40,802 bases of DNA from Thermoanaerobacterium sp. PSU-2 (GCF_002102475.1 NZ_MSQD01000017.1:1-40802), one strand, 5' to 3'; positions 10,090 to 19,431 are shown, counted from the first letter of the stretch. The notes: generated by a model from the sequence alone, not told the origin. Translations and numbers: made by a program.

Positions 10090-11454
10090 TTAAATCAATT
10101 CAATATCTTCCTCTTCGTCTTCGACCAAATCTTCTTTTATTTCTTTATCGTTATTAACTAACCAATCATGCAATTGTTCATAAAGTCTAAAAACTATGAG
10201 ATCTTGTGTTTCCTTCCAAGATAAATTTCCCTCAGGAAAAAGATATTTTTCGTATTCATCGATGGAAAACAAAGGTTTTTCAAATCCAGCATTTATGCGA
10301 TCTTTGATTATTAACCTCAAAACATTTCTGAATTCACCATAATTCTTTGCGGTCTCAAGTTGCGCAAGTCTTTTAATATTCCCTTTAGTTTTTATAACTT
10401 GAGCAATATCGTCAGCGACTTTTTTTATTGTGTCTAATCTTTTAGCTTCCATTTTTCTCACTTCCTTCATGTAATATTCAAGAAAGCTCCACTTTACTAA
10501 TGTTCTACGCTGATTAGTATCCACAAAATACTTTAAAATTGACTGTCCTCTTAAAAGCCTTTCATAAACATCATTGCGTAAATTTTTATATTCCTCTTCA
10601 TCGTCCAAATTAGCCTTTTTTGTTGTAAAATATCCTCTCTTTATGACCTTTTTCCAATTGTCTCTTTCTTCATGCTGAAGGGCATAAGCCAAAAACTTAA
10701 ATATCTCATCCGGCATATCATATATTGATAAATTGTCAAGTGGAGGTTGATTAAAATTAGTAAAATGATATAATCTTACGCCTGTATTTTCTCTGTGCCA
10801 CTCTCTTCTGTCATAGGTTAATATGATGTCTGTAACCAGATGAAATAAAGCATTCACAGGATTTGTGTATCCTTCATCATTACAGCCTGTATATTCTTTA
10901 GTAGCTTTCTGAACATCTATAAATGATTTGCATTTTTTAGCATAAATTTTTTCAACTTCTTTATTATTTGATTGAAGACACACTAAATTGCCACATTTGT
11001 AAAAGACAAGCGGAGAAAATTGAATGGCTAAAGCACAAGCAGAACAATAATCAGCGCCTCCATTACCATAAGAAAAAAAATTTATAAAATCACTGGTTCC
11101 CGTTAAAGGCACTTGAGTTTTTGTAAAATACCTCTTTGAATCTCTCTTTCCGCAAGCAATACAGTTACCATGACTATCTAAAGCAACAACCTCAGATAAT
11201 AATTCATTGAGAAGTTTGTCATACTCACCTTTCTTGTCTTTTACACTTGGATTTGTCAATTTGCTATTTGGAAAAACAGAATACATCATCATATTCCAAC
11301 TTTTTTGAACATATAAATCTGTTAACTCATTAAATAAATTCTTTACTTCATAATCCTCTATTTCTTCCGGATTTTCCTTGTCAAGCCATACCAACATGGC
11401 AGTTATACCGGCATCTACAAAAGGATTCCCCGTATATGTAAATATATTGTTCAT
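10090..11454 (-). CDS. cas8b: Cascade large subunit Cas8b1 (Cst1), zinc-finger type
   Basis: This 454-residue first gene of the cas operon fits the Cst1/Cas8b1 large subunit of Tneap-type I-B systems. Paired CxxC motifs at C98-C101 (NCIACGK) and C137-C140 (YCSACAL) form the family's zinc-ribbon. Cas8 reads the PAM and helps recruit Cas3. The tail is strongly acidic (EDEEEDIEL). A strong ribosome site (AGAAGGGGGTGG) precedes the ATG. The assignment uses position, size and the zinc-ribbon; sequence conservation in this family is low. Confidence 0.88.
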   Translation of the reverse strand: MNNIFTYTGNPFVDAGITAMLVWLDKENPEEIEDYEVKNLFNELTDLYVQKSWNMMMYSVFPNSKLTNPSVKDKKGEYDKLLNELLSEVVALDSHGNCIACGKRDSKRYFTKTQVPLTGTSDFINFFSYGNGGADYCSACALAIQFSPLVFYKCGNLVCLQSNNKEVEKIYAKKCKSFIDVQKATKEYTGCNDEGYTNPVNALFHLVTDIILTYDRREWHRENTGVRLYHFTNFNQPPLDNLSIYDMPDEIFKFLAYALQHEERDNWKKVIKRGYFTTKKANLDDEEEYKNLRNDVYERLLRGQSILKYFVDTNQRRTLVKWSFLEYYMKEVRKMEAKRLDTIKKVADDIAQVIKTKGNIKRLAQLETAKNYGEFRNVLRLIIKDRINAGFEKPLFSIDEYEKYLFPEGNLSWKETQDLIVFRLYEQLHDWLVNNDKEIKEDLVEDEEEDIELI

Positions 11455-11603
11455 TAATCCACCCCCTTCTAATACATACTTTTACACTTTTACCTTATAT
11501 ATTCTACAAAACCATCAAAAATCCTCCAAAATTTCCAAGTAAATTTATAATTTTGATATAAAAAGTCGAAAGTATAAGGCTAAAAGAAAACCATCACTCT
11601 GTA

Positions 11604-11632
11604 TTGATTTAAAACAATTTTTGTGATACAAT
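11604..11632 (+). promoter_or_regulatory. Sigma-A promoter for the DUF1646 transcript
   Basis: TTGATT (11604-11609) and TACAAT (11627-11632) are separated by 17 bp. The predicted start near 11639 leaves a leader of about 140 nt before the gene, room for the riboswitch-like element that follows. The cas operon starts on the opposite strand about 150 bp away, and I could not assign it a convincing promoter. Confidence 0.65.
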
Positions 11633-11660
11633 TCAATTTAGTTTAATAATTGTTTTTTTC

Positions 11661-11745
11661 GGTTGAGCAATTTTTGCTTCAAGATTTTTGGCTTCCAGGG
11701 TGGGAAGCTCATCGTCACGATGAGTTTTCTGCCTTTTTATTTTTT
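11661..11745 (+). promoter_or_regulatory. Structured 5' leader with terminator, candidate Na+ (DUF1646-type) riboswitch
   Basis: A weak GAGCAA...TTGCTTC hairpin is followed by GCTTCC (11691-11696) pairing with GGAAGC (11703-11708). A terminator then follows: CTCATCG (11708-11714), loop TCA, CGATGAG (11718-11724), TTTT and further U-rich sequence. The 3' strand of the middle stem abuts the terminator stem. GAGC at 11665-11668 could instead pair with GCTC at 11707-11710, so exclusive folds are possible. DUF1646 genes are known to be preceded by the DUF1646 RNA, described as a Na+-sensing riboswitch. I infer identity from gene association and architecture, not from a match to the covariance model. 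Confidence 0.55.
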
Positions 11746-11778
11746 ATTACATGGACAAAATAAAGAAAGGTGATTTAC

Positions 11779-12831
11779 ATGATTAACGCTATTTTGTTTG
11801 CAATACTATTAATAATACTAACAGTGCCTTTTTTTGTAAAAGCAATAGAAGATAATATTGAATATTTTCTATTTGTCATGGGCATCATCGCAGTTACCGT
11901 ATCAGGTGCAATGTCACTTGATCTTTTATCACATATATTAAAAAACCATCTTTTGTACATTATAACGGCTGCCGTCTTTATAAGTGGTTTTCTATTTGAA
12001 ACTTTTAAAAATAAAATCAAAGAATTTGTAAAGTCAATTTTAAAACACATGTCGCTTAAAATTTTTGTCTTTATGTTAATAGTCGTATTAGGGCTTACGT
12101 CAAGTATTATAACTGCGATTGTTGCCTCGTTAGTCTTAGTTGAAATAGTCCACATCTTGCCAATATATCACAAAGACAAAGTGGTCATCACTGTAATCGC
12201 ATGCCTTTCGATTGGCTTAGGAGCAGCATTGACACCTGTAGGAGAACCTTTATCAACATTGGTAATATCTGCTTTAAAAAAAGACTTCTTCTATCTTCTA
12301 AGAACGGTCGGCATTTACATTGTACCTACAATTTTTGTAATGGGTATTTTAGGTGCTTTTTATGTAAATAGATTTACAGATAATGCGAAACCAAAAAAAG
12401 AGGAAGAATATTTTAAAGAAGAAGAAATGGAAATTAGGCAAATAGAAAATATTAAGTTTATCGTCATCCGTTCAATAAAAATCTTCATATTTTTGCTGGC
12501 TTTAGAGCTTTTAAGTGCAGGATTTAAGCCGTTGGTTGACAATTATGTAATGCACATGAACGTTCGGCTTTTATACTGGGTAAACATGATTTCAGCAGTA
12601 TTAGACAATGCCACATTAGCAGCAGCAGAAATAAGCCCTGCTATGGATCCTGAGCACATCCGCGCTATTCTGATGGGACTTTTAATAAGCGGCGGTATGT
12701 TGATACCCGGAAATATACCGAATATCATATCAGCAGGAAAGCTGGAAATAAAAAGCAAAGAATGGGCCAAAATAGGGATTCCCATATCTATGGCTGTTTT
12801 AGTTGTCTGTTATATATTTGTTTTCATTTAG
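11779..12831 (+). CDS. DUF1646 family membrane transporter, probable Na+/cation transport
   Basis: This protein of about 350 residues has ten or so hydrophobic segments. Family features include GLGAALTPVGEPLSTLV near the middle and LIPGNIPNIISAGKL near the C-terminus, reminiscent of the ion-transporter (ArsB/NhaD-like) superfamily. The ATG at 11779 is preferred over the GTG at 11770 because the ribosome site GAAAGGTG lies just upstream of the ATG and overlaps the GTG. A structured leader with its own promoter and terminator precedes it, so expression is probably controlled by premature termination. It is a single-gene unit ending at a strong terminator. The substrate is inferred from the family's link with Na+ riboswitches. 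Confidence 0.8.
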   Translation: MINAILFAILLIILTVPFFVKAIEDNIEYFLFVMGIIAVTVSGAMSLDLLSHILKNHLLYIITAAVFISGFLFETFKNKIKEFVKSILKHMSLKIFVFMLIVVLGLTSSIITAIVASLVLVEIVHILPIYHKDKVVITVIACLSIGLGAALTPVGEPLSTLVISALKKDFFYLLRTVGIYIVPTIFVMGILGAFYVNRFTDNAKPKKEEEYFKEEEMEIRQIENIKFIVIRSIKIFIFLLALELLSAGFKPLVDNYVMHMNVRLLYWVNMISAVLDNATLAAAEISPAMDPEHIRAILMGLLISGGMLIPGNIPNIISAGKLEIKSKEWAKIGIPISMAVLVVCYIFVFI

Positions 12832-12849
12832 CTGGTTCTAATATTGACC

Positions 12850-12884
12850 AAAAAAGGTATGCTAAAGTCAAGCATACCTTTTTC
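12850..12884. terminator. Bidirectional terminator
   Basis: GGTATGCT (12856-12863), a 7-nt loop, and AGCATACC (12871-12878) are flanked by A-runs and T-runs. The hairpin can therefore stop both the DUF1646 transcript and the convergent cysteine-rich gene at 12895. Confidence 0.9.
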
Positions 12885-12894
12885 TTATCGTTTA

Positions 12895-13566
12895 TCACGC
12901 TTCTTTTTCGTCTGTGTCAAATACACTAAGCTCTTTTAATTGTGCAAATTCGAAAATTGTGAGAGGCACATCTTGTAAAACTTTTATACATTCCTCCAAG
13001 TTGTTTCTCAAATTTATATGGCGCTCAGACAAAATTGCCTCCAGCGATCTATTCTCCCATTCGGCCCATTTTACAAATCTTTCTCTCTCCCTTACATATC
13101 GCTCTTTAATTTCATCATCAGTCACCTTGCTCATGACCTCGTCGCAGATGAAAAAATTGCAGACATAGTTGCGATAAACAGGAGGTAGTGTGCACCCAAA
13201 ACCACTTTTCACAAAGGGACAAGCTCTAAAAAATATCGTCTTGTCTTTTATTCCACTGTCATCATCGTTTGTCTTTATATACTTTTCATATCCTTCCTTG
13301 TCAAAATACCCCTTTGCGTGAATGTAATAACTATACACTACTGTTCCTGGATTATCAATTATCCTGTTTAGCACATTAAGGCCTTCGGCTGATTTAACCA
13401 TCCTATGAATATCAATAAGCTCAAATTTCGGAAAATACGAACAACATCCTCTCATCTTAATGCTGCAATAACTTATACCCATTTTGCTTTCACAGTGATA
13501 ACATGATGTACATATATAGCGAGCATATCCATAAGAATCAAATCGTTCTAAACAGATTTTATCCAT
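12895..13566 (-). CDS. Cysteine-rich protein, possible metal-binding (YkgJ-like)
   Basis: This 223-residue soluble protein has two dense cysteine regions. The N-terminal one includes ICTSCYHCE, YCSIK and GCCSYF within residues 18-45. The central one includes RACPF, GFGCTLP and VCNFFIC around residues 113-143. Such clusters usually bind zinc or an iron-sulphur cluster, and the pattern recalls YkgJ-type zinc/iron-chelating proteins. The specific family is not certain. The gene has its own ribosome site (GGTGAT before ATG) and ends at the shared terminator at 12850-12884. No operon partner is evident. Confidence 0.6.
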   Translation of the reverse strand: MDKICLERFDSYGYARYICTSCYHCESKMGISYCSIKMRGCCSYFPKFELIDIHRMVKSAEGLNVLNRIIDNPGTVVYSYYIHAKGYFDKEGYEKYIKTNDDDSGIKDKTIFFRACPFVKSGFGCTLPPVYRNYVCNFFICDEVMSKVTDDEIKERYVRERERFVKWAEWENRSLEAILSERHINLRNNLEECIKVLQDVPLTIFEFAQLKELSVFDTDEKEA

Positions 13567-13592
13567 TGTATCACCTTTTTGGTAAATTTATA

Positions 13593-13628
13593 AAAAATTG
13601 AGGGTGAGTATTGCGCTCACTCTCAATT
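13593..13628 (-). terminator. Terminator of the DUF2892 gene
   Basis: On the minus strand, TTGAGAGTGAG pairs with CTCACCCTCAA (one G-U pair) around a 7-nt loop, followed by a run of T. It lies directly after the DUF2892 stop codon. Confidence 0.85.
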
Positions 13629-13640
13629 CTATACAGCATA

Positions 13641-13856
13641 TTAGTTTTTCTTCTCTGACTCGTTTTCTTTCTTTGCTGTGCTTATGCCAAAAATTTTATA
13701 GAGAGGGCAAAAGCCAAACGCAGCCGTAAGTATAGGTATTAGTCCAAGGAGTCCCCAATATCTGGCATTGCCTTTTAAGATAAATAACAAGAGTAAAAGA
13801 ATTATTCCGATTACATATCTGACTATTTTGTCAACACTGCCTACATTGGATTTCAT
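13641..13856 (-). CDS. DUF2892 (YgaP-type) inner membrane protein
   Basis: This 71-residue protein matches the DUF2892 domain. It opens with NVGSVDKIVRYVIGI, a first membrane helix (IGIILLLLLFIL), then WGLLGLIPILTAAFGFCPLY, the second helix with the conserved GFCPLY motif, and a charged tail. The domain often accompanies rhodanese or sulphur-handling proteins, and its role is unknown. A clear terminator follows. It appears to be a single-gene unit. Confidence 0.9.
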   Translation of the reverse strand: MKSNVGSVDKIVRYVIGIILLLLLFILKGNARYWGLLGLIPILTAAFGFCPLYKIFGISTAKKENESEKKN

Positions 13857-14328
13857 GCTAACACCTCCTTTTTCCCTTATCTAATTATAATTATAATCCA
13901 AATATTAGAAAAAACAAATAAATTGCTTGCACTTTTATAATTAATTTTATTTCCTACAGCATCAGTATATAAATTTATTATTCCGTATTTCCAGTCTAAC
14001 GTATTTTGTTCTCCGAATAAGTAGCCTAAACTATTTGCCATTTTCGATTTCTTTTCGTATATAGCAAAATACCTACGTACCCAAGTACGAAGTCAATATA
14101 TAGGCATGACAATTTGCAAATGAGATTAAGACTAAGCCTTCAGCTGTGTATAACACTGCCTTAATGAAGTTGTAGAATAAAGACATTTTTACGCATTAAA
14201 ATAACCCCTTGAATAAAGTGGGGCATGAAATATACTTTTACGCAATAACTGCGCTATTTATTTGAAACGTAGGAATGTTTTTTTCGCGTTTGTCCTACAT
14301 ATGGTCATCAGCCTTTAAGATTATATAT
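13857..14328. other. Intergenic stretch of 472 bp without a recognisable gene
   Basis: I see no supported reading frame, RNA gene or terminator here. A weak inverted repeat, GTAGGA...TCCTAC, occurs at about 14270-14300 around a long A/T-rich loop. It may be non-coding DNA between unrelated genes or the remains of a decayed gene. Confidence 0.5.
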
Positions 14329-14949
14329 TTAATTTTTTTTATCTTCCACGTTACGCACAGGTAGGTTTAAATTATAAATTATTGACAAAATTCTTATGAT
14401 AAATACAATTGCACAACAAATGTATAATGATATTATATCTGGCAAGTATCCATGAATATAATAGAAGCATAAGGCACCTACAATTGATGCCACAGCATAG
14501 ATTTCTTTTTTTAAAACTAGCGGAACATTTTTGGCAAGAACATCTCTTACTATGCCTCCACCAATTCCTGTACTTAGCCCCATAGTAATTACTATAAAGG
14601 CGTTACTGTAGCTGTGTGTAATTGCAGTTCTACAACCAATTGCCGTGAAAACCCCAAGTCCTAATGCATCTGATATCATTATCATTGTTTCAAACTTATT
14701 TATTTTTTCATAAAAGAAAAATACTACAATTGCAGTTATAATACTTATTATACAAGATGTGGGATTAACATAAGCTGTTGGGGGAATATTTCCTATTATT
14801 ATATCTCTAAATATCCCACCACCTACAGCTGTTGTAACAGCTAAAAAAGTAACCCCGAACAAATCAAGCTTCTTTTCAATTCCAACTAAAGCACCTGAAA
14901 TAGCAAAAGCAATGGTTCCTATTATTTCAAAAGAATTTATTAAAAACAT
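14329..14949 (-). CDS. TRIC/UPF0126 family membrane protein
   Basis: This 206-residue protein has about seven membrane helices and an internal duplication, each half carrying a glycine-rich motif: GGGIFRDIIIGNIPP around residues 44-58 and GGGIVRDVLAKNVPL around 129-143. This is the hallmark of the UPF0126/YadS family, bacterial relatives of trimeric intracellular cation channels. Some family members are associated with glycine uptake. It stands alone, downstream of a decayed transporter, and looks intact. Confidence 0.92.
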   Translation of the reverse strand: MFLINSFEIIGTIAFAISGALVGIEKKLDLFGVTFLAVTTAVGGGIFRDIIIGNIPPTAYVNPTSCIISIITAIVVFFFYEKINKFETMIMISDALGLGVFTAIGCRTAITHSYSNAFIVITMGLSTGIGGGIVRDVLAKNVPLVLKKEIYAVASIVGALCFYYIHGYLPDIISLYICCAIVFIIRILSIIYNLNLPVRNVEDKKN

Positions 14950-14999
14950 TTTTTCACCTCTTTTATACGCTTAGCGCTTCCTTAAAGATTATTTATTTC

Positions 15000-15560
15000 T
15001 TTGTAGATTTGTGGTATTTCATCTACATAAGAAATTTTTTAGGCTGCAGCAATTATTTTTTCACCGGCTACTTCTATTTGTTTCAAACGCAAGTAATAAT
15101 TGTACTAAATTCTTTATCAGAGTGTTTAAATATTCACCTTGCATACACATTTGATCAAGCAAATAGCTAAGATGCTCAAAGAAAAAAAACTGCCTTCCAA
15201 AACAATTCAAGCAGTACTTCAATATTGGGAACTTCCCCTAAAGCTGTATTATAAGCCATCTTAAAATTCAAATATGTGTTTCCAATTAGTCAAATCAATG
15301 ATCCACCTAAAATATCTATAATACGTACCGTTGCAAAATAAGTAATACCAATTATCTTAGAAGTAGTTTCAGCTAGTAACAACGCATCTGGTATTAAAAA
15401 CATTGCTTGCTGCAGCATAGTTTTTTACAATAAAATTTCTGTCGTAGCAGTTAAAATAATATTCACTATAATTATCGTAAAACCATGAGGCAGAAATTTT
15501 CAGATTACAGTAGCTATAATCACTCAAACAATTATGCCTCATGAATGCTGAATTGCACGA
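15000..15560 (-). pseudogene. Degraded membrane transporter gene (YjiH/Gate-domain-like)
   Basis: Minus-strand translation in shifting frames gives coherent protein interrupted by stops. It reads PHGFTIIIVNIILTATTEIL, stop, then LQQAMFLIPDALLLAETT, KIIGITYFATVRIIDILGGS, stop, then LIGNTYLNFKMAYNTALGEVP, and ends near VAGEKIIAAA, stop, KISYVDEIPQIYKEI. The hydrophobic pattern and position next to an M20 amidohydrolase suggest a nucleoside-recognition (YjiH-type) transporter. The family call is tentative; the decay itself, with several in-frame stops and frameshifts over about 550 bp, is clear. Confidence 0.6.
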
Positions 15561-15589
15561 TTGAAAGTAGCATAATAGTTGATACTATA

Positions 15590-16821
15590 CTATTCATTTA
15601 AAAAGTCCAAAGCAAATTGTACATATAATGCTGTACCATACTTTAAGTAGTCTTCATCAATCTTGAACTTCTCATGATGCGGGAAGTATATAGCTTCTTT
15701 TTCCTCATTTCTATATCCAATGAATGCATAAACTCCTTTAGCATGCTGGAAATAGTATGGCATATCCTCTGAACCCATATATCTAGGTAAGGTTTTATTT
15801 TTCCCTTTTCCAAAGACTTTTGTTGCAGACTTGTCAGCTAGTTTTGCTAATTCTGGATCATTATAAAGGCTGAGAGCACTTTCCTCTATTCTTACGTCAA
15901 CTTTAAGCTCATAGGCATCCGCAATGGCCTTTGCATGTCTTTTTATTGCTTCATGAACTGTTTCCCTAACTTTTGGGTCAAAGTACCTCATTGAAATTTC
16001 AATATCTGTATATTTACTAATAACATTGGCCTTTGTACCCCCAATGAACTTTCCTACAGAAAGTACTATTGGCTCCTGAGGATTAACATTTTTAGCAACT
16101 ATTCCTTGGAGATCTGTAACAAAAATACATGCAGGATGAATAGTATCCTTTGCAAGATGCGGTGCTGAGCCATGGCCTGATACTCCTTCAAACTTAACAT
16201 AAATAGTATCACAACCTGCCATTCTATATCCTGGTTCAATATTTACATATCCTGTTTCTAATTCTGGCATTCCATGCATGCCCAAACATGCATCTACCCC
16301 GTCCATTTCGCCTGCTTCTATTATTTTTTTCGCGCCAGAGAATGTTTCCTCAGCTTCCTGAAAGAAGAATCTTATCTCACCTGGTATTTCATCCTTCATT
16401 TCTGATAAAATTTTTGCAGCCCCAAGAAGCATAGAAGCATGGGCGTCATGACCACAAGCATGCATCACTCCGGCTGAGGCATAGGAATATGTCTTTTTAT
16501 TATATTAGCGTCATGACCACAAGCATGCATCACTCCAGGAGTTTTAGATTTAAATTCAACATTTGTTTCCTCGTTTATCGGAAGAGCATCTATGTCTGCT
16601 CTTAAAGCTACGGTTTTTCCACTTTTTCCACCTTTTAATGTAGCTATTAAAGAGGTATTTCCCGCTTTCTTATATGGTATTCCTAACTTATCTAATTCTT
16701 TCATAATCTTTTCTTGAGTTTTAAATTCCTGTCCACTAAGTTCAGGTTCCTCATGTAAACTTCTTCTGAAACTTATAATATAATCTTCAATTGATTTAGC
16801 CTTATCTAATATATTTGACAT
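15590..16821 (-). pseudogene. M20 family amidohydrolase, split by a 65-bp duplication
   Basis: The N-terminal part begins at ATG 16821 behind AAAGGGGTG and reads through [10 protein letters not shown]. It then runs out of frame to a stop at 16465. The rest (15590-16468) resumes as [20 protein letters not shown] and carries the dimerisation domain and the C-terminal zinc-ligand region ([20 protein letters not shown]). A 29-bp sequence is present twice, at 16443-16471 and 16508-16536. Removing 65 bp (one copy plus 36 bp) restores a single frame of 389 codons. The family hydrolyses N-acyl amino acids or related amides with two metal ions, bound partly by the duplicated H-x-C-G-H-D motif. Both halves otherwise look healthy, so the break is recent or reversible. 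Confidence 0.9.
16443..16536. repeat. 29-bp direct repeats flanking 36 bp inside the M20 gene
   Basis: Copies at 16443-16471 and 16508-16536 are identical and cover the codons of the M20 HACGHD zinc-ligand motif. The 36 bp between them has no counterpart in the protein family. The 65-bp period shifts the frame. Loss of one period by recombination or slippage would restore the gene. Confidence 0.95.
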
Positions 16822-16857
16822 AAAAAACACCCCTTTCTATATTTTAAATATTCTCAT

Positions 16858-16950
16858 TTACTTGTAGCTGTAAATATCTTCAGTTTCCTTTGGTACCAGC
16901 GCTAAAATAACAAGTGATGATATTGTTCCAACAGTCTTGTTTCTGCATTT
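16858..16950 (-). pseudogene. 3' remnant of a membrane transporter gene
   Basis: Upstream of the M20 gene a minus-strand frame reads VGTISSLVILALVPKETEDI and ends SYK, stop at 16858. This looks like the last membrane helix and charged tail of a permease. No coherent upstream frame was found in 16951-17055. It may be the end of a lost nucleoside or pseudouridine transporter once downstream of psuG, but the family cannot be named. Confidence 0.35.
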
Positions 16951-17055
16951 TATCGCTATTTTCCTGCTTTTTTACTTAAAAAGACTTTACACTAAGTACC
17001 TGTTTCTACATATTTTTTTACTGCCTGCAAAAACAATTAGCTAAGTTTCTTAATA

Positions 17056-17976
17056 TTAGTTTAATTTATTTAGTTCTACTGCAATTTTTGCACCTACTAT
17101 GGCATTATTCTTTACTAGTTCAATATTTGCTTTTAAGCTATCGCCAGATGTTATATCCTTGATTTTCTCCAAAAGAAATGGTGTTAATTCCTTACCTTTA
17201 ATATTGTTTGCATCTGCTTCTTCCAAAGCTTTATATATTGCTTTTTCAATATATTCTCTATTCATTGAATACTCTTCAGGTATAGGATTTGCGATGATTA
17301 ATCCACCTTTCAATCCAAGATCCCACTTAGCCTTTATAATTTTAGCTGCTTCGATTTCATCATTTATCATATAATCAACTTTAAGACCACTATTTTTAGT
17401 ATAAAAAGCTGGCAGTTCATCTGTTTTGAATCCTAAAACAGGGACACCATGTGTTTCAAGATATTCAAGCGTTAATGGCAAGTCAAGTATAGCTTTTGCA
17501 CCAGCACATATCACAGCTACGTTTGTTTTTGCAAGCTCTTGTAAATCTGCGGAAATATCAAAAGTATGTTCAGCGCCTCTATGCACTCCACCAATTCCTC
17601 CAGTTACAAATATCTTTATTCCAGCCAAGTTAGCACAAATCATTGTTGCAGAAACAGTTGTAGCAGCGCTTAAACCTTTTGCTATTATTGATGGAATATC
17701 TCTTCTACTAGCTTTTAAAATGTCCTTTGATGTTGCCAAAAATTCTAATTCTTCTTTATTTATTCCAATCTTTATTTTACCATTAATTATGGCTATCGTT
17801 GCCGGAACAGCACCATTATCCCTGATTATATCCTCCAGCATATTTGCTGTTTTTATATTTTCTGGATATGGCATTCCATGTGAAATAATGGTTGATTCAA
17901 GAGCAACTACTGGAAGTCCTTTATCAATCGCACTTTTAACTTCTTCACTTATTTCTAAATATTTATACATATTCAT
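17056..17976 (-). CDS. psuG: Pseudouridine-5'-phosphate glycosidase
   Basis: This 306-residue enzyme reversibly cleaves pseudouridine 5'-phosphate to uracil and ribose 5-phosphate. Family motifs are clear: [15 protein letters not shown] near residues 24-38 with catalytic E27, a lysine near 88 in the [11 protein letters not shown] segment, [20 protein letters not shown] in the middle, and GKELTPFLL near the C-terminus. It overlaps the upstream kinase gene by 14 bp, so the two are co-translated: PsuK phosphorylates pseudouridine and PsuG splits the product. It appears intact, although neighbouring transporter-like genes are decayed. Confidence 0.97.
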   Translation of the reverse strand: MNMYKYLEISEEVKSAIDKGLPVVALESTIISHGMPYPENIKTANMLEDIIRDNGAVPATIAIINGKIKIGINKEELEFLATSKDILKASRRDIPSIIAKGLSAATTVSATMICANLAGIKIFVTGGIGGVHRGAEHTFDISADLQELAKTNVAVICAGAKAILDLPLTLEYLETHGVPVLGFKTDELPAFYTKNSGLKVDYMINDEIEAAKIIKAKWDLGLKGGLIIANPIPEEYSMNREYIEKAIYKALEEADANNIKGKELTPFLLEKIKDITSGDSLKANIELVKNNAIVGAKIAVELNKLN

Positions 17977-19069
17977 TCTCCTTTACAATTTTATCTAAAA
18001 TTTTTTTATTAAGAAATGGATTTACAGTTTCAGATGATGATAATGTGAATGTTGCAGCAGCTATTCCATATCTTGCAGAGTCTTCTATAGACATATCATT
18101 AATAATACCATAGATGAAACCAGCTGTTAATGCGTCACCTGCGCCAGTCGCATCAATGACATTGACCTTATATGAATCTAGATATCCTTCATAATCATCT
18201 GAGCTTATATAAACACCTCTTTCACCAAGTGTCACAATAACATTTTTTGTACCCAATTTTCTTATTTCCTTTGTCGCTTTTATCATGTCATCATCGTTAA
18301 TTATCTCGGTTTCCAACAGTGACCCTAATTCATCTCTATTTGGTGTAATATAATCTATATTGCCCAGTACTTTTTTCAATTTTTTTGATTTATCAATAGA
18401 AACTGGTTCAGCAAGTACAGGTATATTCTTTCTTGCACATGCATCAACAATATATTCAATAGATGCTTCAGGAATATTTGCATCTATGACTACAATTCTG
18501 CTGTTATTAATAATATCTATTTTTTTTTCAAGATATTTAATATTCAACTCTTCTAAAATTTCCATCCCTGATAATGCAATATCCATGTCCCCTGTATTAT
18601 CGATAATTGCTAAATATATTCCGGTGTGTTTTGCATTAGAGATAGCAATATGTTCGCAATTAACACCCGTTTTTCGTGTCTCTGTTATAATTCTTTTACC
18701 TTCATCGTCACTTCCTACTATACTCAAAAAAGTCACAGGAACATCTAGTAATGCAAGGTTATTGGCTATATTTCTTCCAACTCCACCAAGAGTAATTTCG
18801 ACATGGCCAGGATTTGAAGTATGCTTTTTTAGAGTATCAAATGTCATACCTTTTATATCAATGTTAGCTCCACCTATTACAGTTACGCCCTTTTTGTCGT
18901 TTACTACATATCCTCTTCCGTTTATATAGCCTTTTTTAATCAAATTGGCAATATGACCCGCGACAGCTGAGCGGCTAATACCAACCGTATTTGCAAGTTC
19001 TTCCTGTGATACCATTGGATTTGATTTAATGTGCTCATATATTTCCTTTTCTCTTTTAGTTAGTGGCAT
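17963..19069 (-). CDS. psuK: HTH-fused PfkB-family kinase, probable pseudouridine kinase
   Basis: This protein of about 368 residues has an N-terminal winged helix-turn-helix (around residues 18-50, [20 protein letters not shown]) joined to a PfkB sugar kinase. Kinase motifs are [22 protein letters not shown] and the C-terminal [13 protein letters not shown] with the catalytic aspartate. Adjacency to psuG makes pseudouridine the likely substrate. The ATG at 19069 is chosen because AAGGAGGTGG lies directly before it; an in-frame start eight codons upstream lacks such a site. The DNA-binding domain and a palindrome over the predicted transcription start suggest that the kinase represses its own operon. 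Confidence 0.93.
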   Translation of the reverse strand: MPLTKREKEIYEHIKSNPMVSQEELANTVGISRSAVAGHIANLIKKGYINGRGYVVNDKKGVTVIGGANIDIKGMTFDTLKKHTSNPGHVEITLGGVGRNIANNLALLDVPVTFLSIVGSDDEGKRIITETRKTGVNCEHIAISNAKHTGIYLAIIDNTGDMDIALSGMEILEELNIKYLEKKIDIINNSRIVVIDANIPEASIEYIVDACARKNIPVLAEPVSIDKSKKLKKVLGNIDYITPNRDELGSLLETEIINDDDMIKATKEIRKLGTKNVIVTLGERGVYISSDDYEGYLDSYKVNVIDATGAGDALTAGFIYGIINDMSIEDSARYGIAAATFTLSSSETVNPFLNKKILDKIVKENEYV

Positions 19070-19098
19070 TTTCACCACCTCCTTATACAACATTTGTT

Positions 19099-19151
19099 TG
19101 TTTACTAAACATTTGCAAGCATATTATAGCACTATACTTATAACATGTCAA
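19099..19151 (-). promoter_or_regulatory. Consensus promoter and palindromic operator of psuKG
   Basis: On the minus strand TTGACA (plus 19146-19151), a 17-bp spacer and TATAAT (plus 19123-19128) match the sigma-A consensus perfectly. Just downstream, covering roughly +5 to +17, lies the palindrome TGTTTACTAAACA (19099-19111). A perfect promoter with an operator over the start region implies strong expression under tight repression, plausibly by the HTH domain of the PsuK homologue. Confidence 0.8.
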
Positions 19152-19431
19152 TAAAAACAATTTACTTCAATCATTAATACAGTTGTCTATAATGCCTCCA
19201 TCTGTCAAGATAATTTTTTAAAATCTAAGTTAGATTTTCTTACCACCTTTTATTTAGATAATTTTATATAAGTTGTAAGTCAGATAGATGAACTAAAATT
19301 ATTTAAGTGTTTAGCCTTATTACAATAAGTGTATACCATTTCAGATATTTAAACCAACTTGTACAAGAATATTAGAGGCGTTCAATTTCCTAATGCCTGT
19401 GTGATTTCTATTCAATATAGTACGGAAATAA
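19152..19431. other. Intergenic DNA between psuK and the integrase remnant
   Basis: No supported gene is seen. A 19-bp palindrome with arms AAAATCTAA and TTAGATTTT (19220-19238) is preceded by a T-run and followed by a short T-rich stretch. It may be an old terminator. The rest has no recognisable structure. Confidence 0.4.

Noticed and set aside
17099..18929. Plus-strand open frames opposite psuG and psuK
   Set aside because: They are exact antisense shadows of well-recognised enzymes, have no ribosome sites and no family resemblance.
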